Position numbers and translations under genes: made by a program
The notes under the pieces: generated by a model
The model's database searches: none
Told to the model about the DNA's origin: nothing
Seen by the model: only the letters and a program-made list of their open reading frames with translations
Assembly (NCBI GenBank): GCA_001766655.1
Contig: MJCC01000001.1
Span: forward strand, 524,724-588,723
Direction of reading: 5' to 3'
From: Phytomonas francai
Lineage: Eukaryota > Euglenozoa > Kinetoplastea > Trypanosomatida > Trypanosomatidae
DNA length: 64,000 nucleotides
In this document: positions 50,999 to 61,055 of the stretch, piece after piece
How positions within the stretch are numbered: position 1 is the first letter of the stretch
Layout of the letters: every line of letters starts with the position of its first letter

Positions 50999-52006
50999 AT
51001 GGCACTCGTGGCTTCTGAGAATCCCGCGCCTGTTGGCGATGAGAAGGCGGCGATCAGCGATACTGAGCACCTCACCTCGCTCATGAAGCTCTATCGTGCC
51101 CTCTGCGTCCGACACGATGAGCTTGGCATGGAGATCATTCTCAACGATGTCCTCGCCCTACTCACGCGCACTCATCAGCATGAGCAAGCTGAGGCGTTAA
51201 TTGCAACGTGTAATCTCACCTTACCCCATCACTCCAACAATCAGGCGGCGCGGTATTACTACTACGTCGGCTTCACTCAGGCCCTGCGTCTCGAGTACGT
51301 GGCTGCCAATCACTCCCTTCAGCAAGCCTTGCGAAAGGCCCCTGAGCGCGCACATGGCTTCCGCATCGCGGCGACGAAACTGTCGTTGGTAGTACAGCAG
51401 CTTCTAGGTGAGATTCCTCCCAGATCCGACTTCTTAGCCAAGGACATGCGGGAATGCCTTTCGCCTTACTTGCAGCTCACTTCCTGTGTGCGCTTTGGTC
51501 AGCTCGGTCGCTTCATGTCGATCCTACAGCAGCACAAAGAGACATTTGAGCACGACCGCACCTACTCGCTCATTCTACGCGTCCGCCAGCATGTCATCAA
51601 GACCGGGCTTCGGCGCATTTGTCAAGCCTATAGTCGTATCAGCATCTCAGATGTGTGCGTGAAGTTGGCGATGGAGAACCCAGCTGATGCGGAGTATATT
51701 TTGGCAAAGGCTATCCACGATGGGGTGATTGACGCCGTCCTGGATAATGCTAAGCAGGAGTTGATTACAAGCGATAGCGTGGATGTGTACTCAACTACAG
51801 AGCCCTTGCATGCCTTTCAGCGACGAATTCAATTTCTGAACGCCACCCACAATGATGCGAAACGTGCAATGCGGTATTCGGCGACCGATCCTGATTTAGA
51901 GGCAGAACGGAAGCGTTTATATCAGGATGAGCGAGATGAGCGCGAGCGCGCGCTGGAGAACGCTGCGGAGGATATTGGCGATGTGAACTTCGAGGATGGA
52001 TTATAG
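50999..52006 (+). CDS. RPN3: 26S proteasome regulatory subunit Rpn3 (PSMD3), short form
   Basis: A 335-residue subunit of the proteasome lid. It follows Rpn3 closely from RYYYYVGFTQALRLEY and ALRKAPERAHGFR through LLGEIPPRSDF to the PCI domain (about 165-270), with YSLILRVRQHVIKTGLRRI, YSRISISDVCVKLAMENPADAEYI and AKAIHDGVIDA. It ends with DVYSTTEPLHAFQRRIQF and an acidic, helical tail. Yeast and human Rpn3 are about 520-535 residues, so roughly 190 N-terminal residues are missing. No upstream ATG in frame was found. The part that contacts other lid subunits is complete, so it should be functional. Confidence 0.9.
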   Translation: MALVASENPAPVGDEKAAISDTEHLTSLMKLYRALCVRHDELGMEIILNDVLALLTRTHQHEQAEALIATCNLTLPHHSNNQAARYYYYVGFTQALRLEYVAANHSLQQALRKAPERAHGFRIAATKLSLVVQQLLGEIPPRSDFLAKDMRECLSPYLQLTSCVRFGQLGRFMSILQQHKETFEHDRTYSLILRVRQHVIKTGLRRICQAYSRISISDVCVKLAMENPADAEYILAKAIHDGVIDAVLDNAKQELITSDSVDVYSTTEPLHAFQRRIQFLNATHNDAKRAMRYSATDPDLEAERKRLYQDERDERERALENAAEDIGDVNFEDGL

Positions 52007-52782
52007 ATAGGATGTGGAGTAGTCAATACAGTCAACCTGGCATTGCCACAGCCCAAGCAAGTAAAAAAAGTAACGAACGACATGGCAATTGACCTATATG
52101 GGAAAGTATCTACAGTAAGGTAATAATAAGGATATGCTATGAAGGATTTTTTTTTGGTGGGGGGATATTGCTACGCACAGAGACTTCATATTATGTTTAC
52201 AGAATGCAATTTCTCTAGTTGTTCTATACATTGGATGCGCTAATTTACACTTTTATATTTTTGTGGTCTTATCATTTTCCATTGTCTTAATATTGAATAT
52301 GGTGATAGCACTTGGTCGGTGAAGGGTTGTAATTTTACTTGCAGGCGTTGGCAATTTGATGCGCCACGAGGGTAAAGACTACCACATTGGATTTCTTTTC
52401 GCACTAAAAAAAAATTGTAGTGACATTTTGACTTGCGTGCAAGCTCTTCTTCACCCCTTTCTTTTGTTTGAAAAAAGGCTTTTGCTTTAAAACTTCGAAA
52501 GGAAATAAACTGGAGGAGATGAGCATAAAATCCTTTGTCGGAAGCAACCGTGTGTAATTCAGATCCAATTGTCTTTCTATGCGCACAACGGAATCATTAT
52601 GTTCTATAATGTTCATTTTTTATAAAACTCTTGCCTATCTTCTTCTGTACAACTTAGCATAAATCAACTTATATGTTATTTTCCCCTTGCTTAAATATTT
52701 ATGGTTGCACACTATAGGATTCCAAATTATCATTTTTTATTTGAAGTCCAAGACTTGAAAAAAAAAAGTAATTAAATAGAGT
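52007..52782. other. Intergenic spacer, no gene seen
   Basis: About 775 bp, AT-rich. A T run followed by a G run occurs at 52148-52165. A-rich stretch directly before the next ATG. No coding frame. Confidence 0.5.
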
Positions 52783-55700
52783 ATGTCCCTTACTGCTCTC
52801 CAGTATAAAATTGGGGTTCCTAACGACTTAGATGCCACATCAGTTTCAGAAACCAAAGGAAACGCATCCAGCGTTGATGACATTTTGACTAATCCTTTAG
52901 AGGAAATTAGCGCGACAACCTTAAAGACTCATAAAGCTTCACGAAGTAACTCGCTTCTTCCTTTGTGCATCTCTAGGTCGCAGCAGGAGACGTTGTTGCT
53001 TTCCGAGCACAGTAACACGATCAGCCTCCTGTTGGAGGACGACTCGGAAAGGGACAAAGGAGGGACGAGGCTCCTTAACGCCACTGTCCCCCCAAGGCGC
53101 CGCAGCTTATCGGCCCTCTCGGCCTCCACCACGGCTCCTGGGGGCCGGGGACGCGAGATCCCGTACAACTGGAGCCACGCCCTTCAGATGGTGAAGACGT
53201 ACCCCATCATGAAAGTTACGGGCACGGCCTTCGAGAATGCGCTGGGGACGGCCCTGCGGCGGCGCATGTCCCGCACCGACTCGGAGTTCTCGAGGCTGAG
53301 CAGCAACCAGGGCAGCGCTGTGGCGCCGGAGCGTGCGACCAAGGCATCCTTATCGACGAACCCTAACAGCCTCGGACACCTCACCACCATGCAGTCCTCC
53401 ACGAGTTCCATGCCGTTTATCTTTCCAGACGAAAGCGAGCCTAGCGTCGAGAGGGAGCGTCGCCTCGACGACAAACCTGTCGATCGTGGTGTCGGGTGCC
53501 CGTCGCTTTTCAACCTGAAACTTAAGACGTCTAAGCTCGCGACGTTCCTGAAGTGCGCGATGATGTGGCGGACCTTGCTTGTTCTTATGCTTTCGACGGA
53601 TGAGATGATTAACCTGTACCGCGAATCGCGGCTGCGCACCGTTTTAGAGAAAAAGATGCTCCCAGTTTTACTTTACCGTAAGGAGAAATACAAGCACATA
53701 TTGGGAAGGCTTGAGGAGGAACAACACTCCCCAGGTTTTTCCAAATCAATTGTTCGACTGAGAAGGCAAAGTATAGCTCAAGACAGTAATGCTGAGAGCG
53801 ATATAGTCCATGTCAACTACTTGGCGGAATACTGTCCCTTTTTGGCTTCACTTAGCTCCCCTGCGCTGCTACAGGAACTGACTCTCCGCATCTCCAGGGT
53901 GCGCTATATGCCTGGCGAAATTATTGCACATTCTGGTGACCCCAGCCAAACTAAGTTGTACTTTCTTATATCGGGGAGGTGCCATTACTTGGAGAAAACG
54001 TCCACTGAGGGCGGCTGTGGTGACCACAAGAAGAAAACACCTGACGACACTCCCTCCAATAATGAATCAATGCACACTAATGCGCATGCAGCCAAGGACA
54101 AGCCGACTTTTATTAAGAATCGGACTCCATATAAGGTTCTGTTATCTAAGGAAACGTTTGGTGGGGTGTTTCAAAGTTCAGCCACCTTTGCTGGCACTTA
54201 TAAAGCTACCTCGCAATGCATTATATGGATTCTTTCTGCTGAAGATTTCGAAGCCACATTCCTGAAGCACATGAACTACAAGATGTTGCAGACGTATTTT
54301 GAGGCCTCAAAGAAGCATCATATGGAACTATTGCGCGAAAACTATCCTATTCAGACGTGCATACACAATGTCCCTATTTACCGCCACCTAATCCATTCCA
54401 ATTCGTATCCAGCCAGCCGATATGTCGATGACTTTGAACCAGTTGTTATGGTACGTGGGCAAGTCTTGTTTGAACAAGGACAGCGGCCCGGTGACGTGTA
54501 CTGCCTCGTCGACGGTGCGGTCCGGCGTACCATTAAGGGGTCTGATGGATCGTATGAAAACGGAGCCTATCAAACCCTTAAGCTAAATAAATTCTACGCT
54601 CTGAAAATCAAGGGACGGTATGCACTCCTTGGCGAGGAACCCTACATATTGCCTGGTGTTCAGCGTTACCAATGCGCCGTGAGCAGCCGTTGTGCACTCT
54701 TTTTTCGGATCCCAGGCGAGAAGTTTATTAACGCCATCTTAGACAGCCCTTTGCTTTTTGGCAATTTGCGTACAAAGCTAACAGAACAGATAAAAAACAA
54801 CATGCGCCTTGATCCGATGTGCCTGCGCTTCGCTCCTCTTCTGAGCGAATTCCCGGAAAACGCAATTCACGCGCTGGCAAAGGCAGCGGAGCCAAGGGTG
54901 TTCGGTCGGTCTGCTTCACTTTGCGAGTCTTCCCAATTTGTGAAGGAGATTTACTTGGTGATGTCCACCGAATTACGCGACCCTCGTTCTTACAGTCGTG
55001 TCCCGACCATGCCGTTGGCCACGCTGCCACCACTGCGGACCACAGAGGGTGAGAAACCAAAGGAAGATGCGTTGAGCTTTTCATCGGGAACATGGACGGT
55101 CGACAGGGAGGAACCTAACAAAACCCCCAAGACGAAGAATCAACAGCTTATGTTAACAGACTGGACAACGATTCCCTGTACGACCACCTCGAAGAATTCG
55201 ATTTTCGGTGTTTCCCAGCTAGGCCAGAGCGGAAACTCCAATTACCGTAGGCAAACCATGGATCCTAAACAGGAGGAGCCTCCTTGCTTCACTTTCGTGG
55301 ACGAGGAGGAAAGTGAAACCCTGGACCACAGCCGGTCGATTGCAGGGAAAAGCTTAGGGGCGCCTCCATCTAAAGTTGCCGCCAATGGAGGTGCTGCGGC
55401 CCTACGCCCAACTATCGTGACGCTGGATGAGGAGCAGGAGCTGAACCCGCCGCTACCACTTCTACGGGCCAAGCACTTTCTCGCCACCGTGGGTGGTGGA
55501 TGGGAAGGGCTTTTGATGACAAAGTGGCCAATCGGCTGGGAGGCAAAGACGACGGTTGAGGCATGGGCCATCCCGACTCTGCGGATCCGCATAGAATTCA
55601 AGAACTCTCCTAAGAGTGTACAGTCGGCCATTCTACTTGCCGCTCGTACACAGCAGAAGATAGATCTTGGTTTATCAGAACTCCCTTTAAATATGTTGCA

Positions 55701-56961
55701 GCCCGCAAGTGCATACTATCCATCACTTGTGGACAAGGCCTCCTCTGAAGTGGTGAAGGTAAATGACTCCCCAGGCGCACAGGGTCGCAAAGCTTTAACC
55801 TCCAGAACGACCAAAAACCCTCTCCGGAAGCATGTGCACAAATCGGGAGTCATGATAAGCGGGAGGCCTGTTCAGCTTTCAGATTCTGATCGAGCAGGAA
55901 GCGGCTTGAGTGGAGTGCGGCATACAAAAAAAAGAACTGCGTCCGGGCGCAAAACCTTTTCCTCTCCACTAGATGAACACGGGAGCTCTGAGAGTGCTAG
56001 CACGCAGGAAGACTCGCTACATAACCAAATGGCGACGCATGGCATTGCCTCCTTCGCACCTTGCGGAAGTGGGAGCCTTGAGTCTCAGCCTGATAGCACT
56101 CATGCAAACAAGGATATCGGCCCAAGGAATCTCTCATCCATTAAGGCAAGCCCTCCCGACGTTGCTAACAAGCAACCTAAGAATTTTAGGGTGGGTACTT
56201 CCAGGAGGGAATCCAGCTTGAGGTCGCAAAGAGATTCCTTCAAGCCCCACCGAAAGGGCAAGGTCGGTGACGCACCAACGACGAACCCCCCTCAAGCCTC
56301 CCTTACCTTGCCTCACACCCTTTCTCTCTACTCCCACTTCATGCTTTCCAACATGACCTTACACCCACCAAAGGCTCTGCATGAGGCGACTTCACCAGTT
56401 TCCGGTGGACAACCCGGCGCCGCGGAGGTTGTGGACCACGCGGTGGCCGGGATTAGCGCCGTCGCGGACGGCCCAGAGTCCACGCGGCGGAGGCCAACCC
56501 GGCCGAGCCCCCGAAAGGGCAAGGCGGCGAAAACGAGCAGGACCGGTCTCGGGGGCGCGGACTCTGAGCCGTCAGCGACGGCGCCAATCCCGGCCACCGC
56601 GTGGCCCACAACCTCCGCGGCGCCGAATCACGATTGGTTCAACGTCGTGCCGAGCTACATGCCACTTCCTGGAACCCACGCACCTTCTTCGGTAGTCCCT
56701 AAGGGGGGCTCTACGACGCCGCGCTCTCGCAGTCGACATGCCCCTTTTCCGACCCTTCTTGATCGGAAGAACCACACGCAAGTGCTAGAGTCGCAAGCCA
56801 AGTTCTTTTCAAGTACGAACACGTTGCAGCGATCCGGGGCTGTGGACGAAAAAAATGGGGGATCCTACCAGAGTAAGAGTCTGGAGAACATTCTGCGCAC
56901 AGGAACCTCGATTGCTCCTCCTATTCCTAGGCGGCTTGTTCCTGTTGAATGGCACAAGTGA
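52783..56961 (+). CDS. Large protein with tandem cyclic-nucleotide-binding folds
   Basis: A 1392-residue protein. The first cNMP-binding fold (about 345-500) has FLASLSSPALLQELTLRIS, PGEIIAHSGDPSQTKLYFLISGR, and after an insert VLLSKETFGGVFQ. The second (about 550-650) has VVMVRGQVLFEQGQRPGDVYCLVDGAV and ALLGEEPYILPGVQRYQCAV, with GE and Arg that fit a phosphate-binding cassette. A third fold appears split: FAPLLSEFPENAIHALAKAAEPRVF (about 683-707) and KEIYLVMSTEL, then about 145 residues of low complexity, then GWEGLLMTKWPIGWEAKTTVEAWAIPTLRIRI (about 906-937). The first and third lack the canonical Glu/Arg pair and may not bind nucleotide. The N-terminal 250 and C-terminal 430 residues are Ser/Thr/Pro/Lys-rich. 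There is no kinase or channel domain, so any signal must pass to a partner. Confidence 0.8.
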   Translation: MSLTALQYKIGVPNDLDATSVSETKGNASSVDDILTNPLEEISATTLKTHKASRSNSLLPLCISRSQQETLLLSEHSNTISLLLEDDSERDKGGTRLLNATVPPRRRSLSALSASTTAPGGRGREIPYNWSHALQMVKTYPIMKVTGTAFENALGTALRRRMSRTDSEFSRLSSNQGSAVAPERATKASLSTNPNSLGHLTTMQSSTSSMPFIFPDESEPSVERERRLDDKPVDRGVGCPSLFNLKLKTSKLATFLKCAMMWRTLLVLMLSTDEMINLYRESRLRTVLEKKMLPVLLYRKEKYKHILGRLEEEQHSPGFSKSIVRLRRQSIAQDSNAESDIVHVNYLAEYCPFLASLSSPALLQELTLRISRVRYMPGEIIAHSGDPSQTKLYFLISGRCHYLEKTSTEGGCGDHKKKTPDDTPSNNESMHTNAHAAKDKPTFIKNRTPYKVLLSKETFGGVFQSSATFAGTYKATSQCIIWILSAEDFEATFLKHMNYKMLQTYFEASKKHHMELLRENYPIQTCIHNVPIYRHLIHSNSYPASRYVDDFEPVVMVRGQVLFEQGQRPGDVYCLVDGAVRRTIKGSDGSYENGAYQTLKLNKFYALKIKGRYALLGEEPYILPGVQRYQCAVSSRCALFFRIPGEKFINAILDSPLLFGNLRTKLTEQIKNNMRLDPMCLRFAPLLSEFPENAIHALAKAAEPRVFGRSASLCESSQFVKEIYLVMSTELRDPRSYSRVPTMPLATLPPLRTTEGEKPKEDALSFSSGTWTVDREEPNKTPKTKNQQLMLTDWTTIPCTTTSKNSIFGVSQLGQSGNSNYRRQTMDPKQEEPPCFTFVDEEESETLDHSRSIAGKSLGAPPSKVAANGGAAALRPTIVTLDEEQELNPPLPLLRAKHFLATVGGGWEGLLMTKWPIGWEAKTTVEAWAIPTLRIRIEFKNSPKSVQSAILLAARTQQKIDLGLSELPLNMLQPASAYYPSLVDKASSEVVKVNDSPGAQGRKALTSRTTKNPLRKHVHKSGVMISGRPVQLSDSDRAGSGLSGVRHTKKRTASGRKTFSSPLDEHGSSESASTQEDSLHNQMATHGIASFAPCGSGSLESQPDSTHANKDIGPRNLSSIKASPPDVANKQPKNFRVGTSRRESSLRSQRDSFKPHRKGKVGDAPTTNPPQASLTLPHTLSLYSHFMLSNMTLHPPKALHEATSPVSGGQPGAAEVVDHAVAGISAVADGPESTRRRPTRPSPRKGKAAKTSRTGLGGADSEPSATAPIPATAWPTTSAAPNHDWFNVVPSYMPLPGTHAPSSVVPKGGSTTPRSRSRHAPFPTLLDRKNHTQVLESQAKFFSSTNTLQRSGAVDEKNGGSYQSKSLENILRTGTSIAPPIPRRLVPVEWHK

Positions 56962-57748
56962 GTTGAATTGAATTTAGAAGTTGGGGAGGGAGCAGAAGTA
57001 CGTATTTGAGGGTTGGGTCAATTTGTATATTTTAGTAGCCCATGGCGTGTGCGCAAGCAGAATACAAAGAAGGGAAGGAAGCACTCTGCTTTGTCATCTT
57101 TGGCGGCCAAGATGCTGCGGTTTGTATTCCCTGAGGTCGGCTTTACCCTTCAGTTTTATTGCTGTTACTTTATCTGATGTATTCATTACTTTCTTTAGTT
57201 CGCGCACAAAATTACGCATGTATATCTTAACGGGTATCTTTTAGGTAGTCTTTCTATTTCTTTATTCTGAGCTCCTCTACATGAAATTGTTATCAAAGGA
57301 TATGGAGACCTCGTGCTCTTACACTACGAAATAGGGATGACATAGTCAATATTTGATGGACTAAAAGGGTTACCTGTTTCCTTTGTATCCTTTTTTACAA
57401 CCTCCACAAACCTTTTTGATATCTATTTCCCTTCTCTCTCCCCATCCGTAATACTATACACCCCTAACAGTATTCCGAATCAGCCTTTCGGTTTACATTA
57501 GCTAGCTTCCGTTTTCAAAAAAAAATCCTGCTCGTTGTCGCTTTGGACGTTGGGAAAACTAACTAACTAGTGACAACAAGGGCAGGAATAGATTTTTTTA
57601 CTAATATTTCCCTTTTCAATTCACCCCACAAGACGCTCTTTTCCTGTGCCAATCACGTGCGTCCTCCGAAATTACTAGTGCCATTGTTTGTATACACACA
57701 GCTAGATACACATTGTATCAGGGCGACAATAGACGCTTCGACGACTGA
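56962..57748. other. Intergenic spacer, no gene seen
   Basis: About 790 bp with several pyrimidine-rich stretches, such as 57415-57445. Only short ORFs without coding character. Confidence 0.5.
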
Positions 57749-59371
57749 ATGGAGGAACGAAATTGGGGGTCTAGCGAGAATGGTGCCCAAATTGTTGAGG
57801 TTTCTGAAGGTACATCGTTTGCTTCGGGAAGTGCTTCAAACCTATTAAATTCTCGTGAAGACGAGCTTTGGATCGCCGGGAGCGTCCCGCAGTATGTTGT
57901 TCTTAATCTAAGCCCCACGCATCCGCCACTACGTTATGCTGGTTGGCATGTATGGCATGATTACCCGACGAACCCCAGCAAAGTCGAGATCGCCTCCGGA
58001 GAGTCCACGGACGCGCTCACGCCGCTGCTCGTCTGCCGGGCGCTACCAGGCGCAGGGACGCAGCTGTGGCTGCTGCCGAAGCCGATCCCTCCACAACATT
58101 TGTACGTGCGGCTGAAGATCACGGATAGCTTTACCTCGGGCCCGACGTACATGAGCACCGTGATACTCCTCGCGAACGACCCTGGTCCGAACTACCGCTC
58201 TGGTGCGCTGCCGGCTGCGGTTGGGGCCGCCGCGGCCGAGCCCCAGCCCGATGTCAGCGCGGCTACGCACTCGCCGAGGGCCGCCGAAGTGCTGCCGAAG
58301 ATTATACTCCGGCCTGGGCGAGCCGAGCAGCTCCCCCATCCTGGGGCCACCCCAAACGTCGCTTCGGCGGGGCAGAGCTACATTGCATTCAATACAGGCA
58401 GCACGCCGAGCGCGGAGCCAGTGAGCAGGACCGGCCGGTCCACTAGTGCCCCTGTCCGGGAAAAGCCCGCGAGGAGCCGATTGGAGAAACTGCTCAGAGA
58501 TCTTGAGGGGGATATTCGCAACCTGCACCCGATCAAAGGGGTGAGGCCCCCGCCGAATATGCTTCTGCCGCCTCCGCACACCACCTCGCTGTGGTTGCCG
58601 CCCACGACGGATCCCAGCAAAAGCTCCAGCTCCGAGGGGGAAGGCAATCCCGCAGACGCGCAGGCCGCTCGCAGGGCGGGCGAGAGACCCTCAAGGTCGC
58701 AAAAGCGGCCCGTGGGGCCGCCATCTACCGCCGTCCGCCCTCCTGCTGGGGTACTGGAGTGGGACGGGGCGGGCGTTATCGCCGTGCCGTCGCAGCTGTC
58801 GGGGCTGGTAACGAAACTCGGCGATCGGGTCGGCATCTTGGAGCAGGCTGTGGCGTCCCTCACGCAGACCGTTCAACACCAGCGCGAGGATTTAACCATG
58901 ATGAAGCGTCTGCTGCTGCAGCAGGCGATGGAGCGGCGCAAGGAATCGGAGTCGAAGGGCGACGCGTATCGGGACGAGGCGCAACGGCACGCTAGCGCCC
59001 TGCTTGCGTCGAGCCCCCTTGCTCACAGGCTAACCCACCATGAAATTGATGTCAATTTCCCAGAGGATGCGTTACGCGGATATGTGGAATCTGTTATGGA
59101 GGAAAGACTACAGAGGCTACTGAAAAAAAGCGAAAGTAAAACCCTTAAGCGCCTCGATATGTACTTGAAGGATGTCGTCCGGTGTATTGTTGACACCATA
59201 GAAACACAGTTGAACCACAACTTCCAGCCGCAGAGGGGATCAAATCAAGCTCCGTTCGAGATGGCAAAGAACTTAGCGAACGCGGGATCAAATGACACTA
59301 GAGAGGCTTGGTATCGGAAGAGTGATGATGGTGTACGGAATCATGTGGGTATGCCACAAGAGACTCCATGA
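57749..59371 (+). CDS. Beta-sandwich / coiled-coil protein, uncharacterised
   Basis: A 540-residue protein. Residues about 45-150 are beta-rich: PQYVVLNLSPTHPPLRYAGW, then QLWLLPKPIPPQHLYVRLKI and TYMSTVILLANDPG. The pattern resembles galactose-binding-like (F5/8C, DOC/APC10) beta-sandwiches of ciliary and centrosomal proteins; this is inference. Residues 150-340 are Pro/Ser/Ala-rich and disordered. Residues about 345-425 form a coiled coil (LGDRVGILEQAVASLTQTVQHQREDLTMMKRLLL). A helical part follows (about 425-495). The middle, 57960-59000, is strongly GC-rich. A basal-body or flagellar role would suit the layout but is not shown. Confidence 0.7.
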   Translation: MEERNWGSSENGAQIVEVSEGTSFASGSASNLLNSREDELWIAGSVPQYVVLNLSPTHPPLRYAGWHVWHDYPTNPSKVEIASGESTDALTPLLVCRALPGAGTQLWLLPKPIPPQHLYVRLKITDSFTSGPTYMSTVILLANDPGPNYRSGALPAAVGAAAAEPQPDVSAATHSPRAAEVLPKIILRPGRAEQLPHPGATPNVASAGQSYIAFNTGSTPSAEPVSRTGRSTSAPVREKPARSRLEKLLRDLEGDIRNLHPIKGVRPPPNMLLPPPHTTSLWLPPTTDPSKSSSSEGEGNPADAQAARRAGERPSRSQKRPVGPPSTAVRPPAGVLEWDGAGVIAVPSQLSGLVTKLGDRVGILEQAVASLTQTVQHQREDLTMMKRLLLQQAMERRKESESKGDAYRDEAQRHASALLASSPLAHRLTHHEIDVNFPEDALRGYVESVMEERLQRLLKKSESKTLKRLDMYLKDVVRCIVDTIETQLNHNFQPQRGSNQAPFEMAKNLANAGSNDTREAWYRKSDDGVRNHVGMPQETP

Positions 59372-60191
59372 TCTTTGATCATGACCACGGCGAAATTGAA
59401 TATACATCATCTCCGGTTCTTTTTACGTTACTAATTCGCTTCATCCATCCCCATGGCAGATCTGAAGGCACCCATTCGTTACACGACAAGGTCTTTGAAT
59501 GAGAATACCGAAGGAAAGCTAAGGGTATAGCGGAGATCTTTAAAAACGATTTCTAGAAAGAAAAATACCGCTTTACTAAAAATTTTCATTACGTAACTTT
59601 TATTTCTATGACCGCATCAATTTCAGTTTTTCGTTGGATTTAGATAATGGTTAAACTTAATTTTATAGACTAACGGCATGTGTCTCAATAATCCTAACCT
59701 TATCTATACACGGAAAAAGATTGTACTCCTCTCGAAATCGATACGATGAAAGCCGGATCTTGTTGTAGAGAAGCAATGAAACAAAGGAGGTAGAATAGCT
59801 AGATTGTCCGATGTGATTTATTCGATCACAACTCCTTGAAAGGGAAAACCTCAATGACAAAGTGATAATAGCAATTTACTTATATGAACCCAGCTCATGT
59901 TACGAAAGAAATCATTTATTTCACCTACGCCGTTTGTTGCCACTCTTTTTTTGTTTGCTTGTTTTAGGCCATACATTTTGGTTTGATGCGCCTGTCTGGA
60001 GAGAAAACTCAAACATAACTCATCAAATTTAGTAATTAAGTTATAGTACAATAGGTATCCTATAGTTGGTGAACCCTAGTGAATATCCTACTTTTTTTTT
60101 CCGCAATCCTTATTGCCTGCTTCGAAAACTCTCTGTCGCCTCTCGAAAAAGAAGAGGAAACGATCCGAACACTTCAGAATTATTCACGCAC
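59372..60191. other. Intergenic spacer, no gene seen
   Basis: About 820 bp, mostly AT-rich. The last 126 bp are an open frame continuous with the next gene, starting at a TTG (60066) with no ATG. A T run lies at 60090-60099. Confidence 0.5.
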
Positions 60192-60668
60192 ATGCAGGCT
60201 CGTAGAAATAGCATGATTAACCGCGTTGCTCGTCGCTATGCGCGAGTGCCTGGAGAACACGGTGATGGCAATGCCCCCGCATTTTATCCCATATCGATCA
60301 ATCCCGGGTGGTGGGGACAACCCTTCGCGAAGGTCAAGAATGGCAAGAATCAAGTTCTCTTTTTTCATCTGCTGATTTTTCCAGTAATTCTTTACTGGAC
60401 CTTCGACGTCACCTTTGGGCAGCGCGTGCGCATTGGGACTCTTGGTAAGCGTGCACTTCCTTCAAACTTCGCTTTTAGGCAACTCGACTTGGATGATCCC
60501 GACCATGCTATCAAGTACGAGAAGCTGCAGGAAGAGATGGCTGAAAATAAGCTAGAGGTTCGTTGGGGCGGCACGAACTTTTTGGCAAGCTATTTGTGGG
60601 AACCCGGCGATCCAGAGCCCGATGTACGGCGAAAGGAGCCTCCGAAACATGCTCATGGACACCATTAG
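60192..60668 (+). CDS. Small one-TM protein, probable mitochondrial inner membrane subunit
   Basis: A 158-residue protein starting at ATG 60192 (MQARRNSMINRVARRYARVPG). The first 22 residues have seven Arg and no acidic residue, so they look like a mitochondrial presequence. One hydrophobic helix follows (VLFFHLLIFPVILYWTFDV, about 56-74), preceded by a NPGWWGQPFAKVKNGKNQ motif. The rest is hydrophilic and ends in a His-rich tail (HAHGHH). This is the layout of small supernumerary subunits of respiratory complexes or ATP synthase in trypanosomatids, but I cannot assign a complex. The frame is open 42 codons upstream without an ATG. Confidence 0.65.
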   Translation: MQARRNSMINRVARRYARVPGEHGDGNAPAFYPISINPGWWGQPFAKVKNGKNQVLFFHLLIFPVILYWTFDVTFGQRVRIGTLGKRALPSNFAFRQLDLDDPDHAIKYEKLQEEMAENKLEVRWGGTNFLASYLWEPGDPEPDVRRKEPPKHAHGHH

Positions 60669-61055
60669 TAGATTCCAACCAACCCGTATTACAGTGTTTC
60701 TCTTGGTTTGCTTCTTTACTTTTGCATAGTCTATGTATTAGGAAAAGTATTTAGTCTAGAGGAAAGCATCTATAGAACAAAAAAGTGTGTGTGTGCAGAA
60801 GAGATTGCTTTCTCTCGCCCACCCTTCTGGAAGTATAGCAAGGGTGATATGAATTTCTATTCTTGCTCATAGTGCATGGAAAAAGAAGGGAAAAGTACTG
60901 TTCTTCATTCCTTTGCTTTCTTTTTATTCTTTTTTTTTTTTTAACCTTTGCATTTGTGAATGGTTTTCTTTTTAAGTATTTGGCTATCGTAGGATGTTAG
61001 AAATTACACTGGCTGGTTAATACAGGCATCTTCCTAGCAACTTTCCCGTTACAAA
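60669..61055. other. Intergenic spacer with strong T tract
   Basis: About 385 bp with a GT run near 60785-60796 and a long pyrimidine/T tract used below as the splice signal. No coding frame. Confidence 0.5.
60910..60976 (+). promoter_or_regulatory. Predicted trans-splice acceptor of the polyprenol-reductase-like gene
   Basis: A pyrimidine tract with 13 consecutive T (60930-60942) and a second short T run is followed by the first AG at 60975-60976, giving a 79-nt 5' UTR. Confidence 0.5.
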
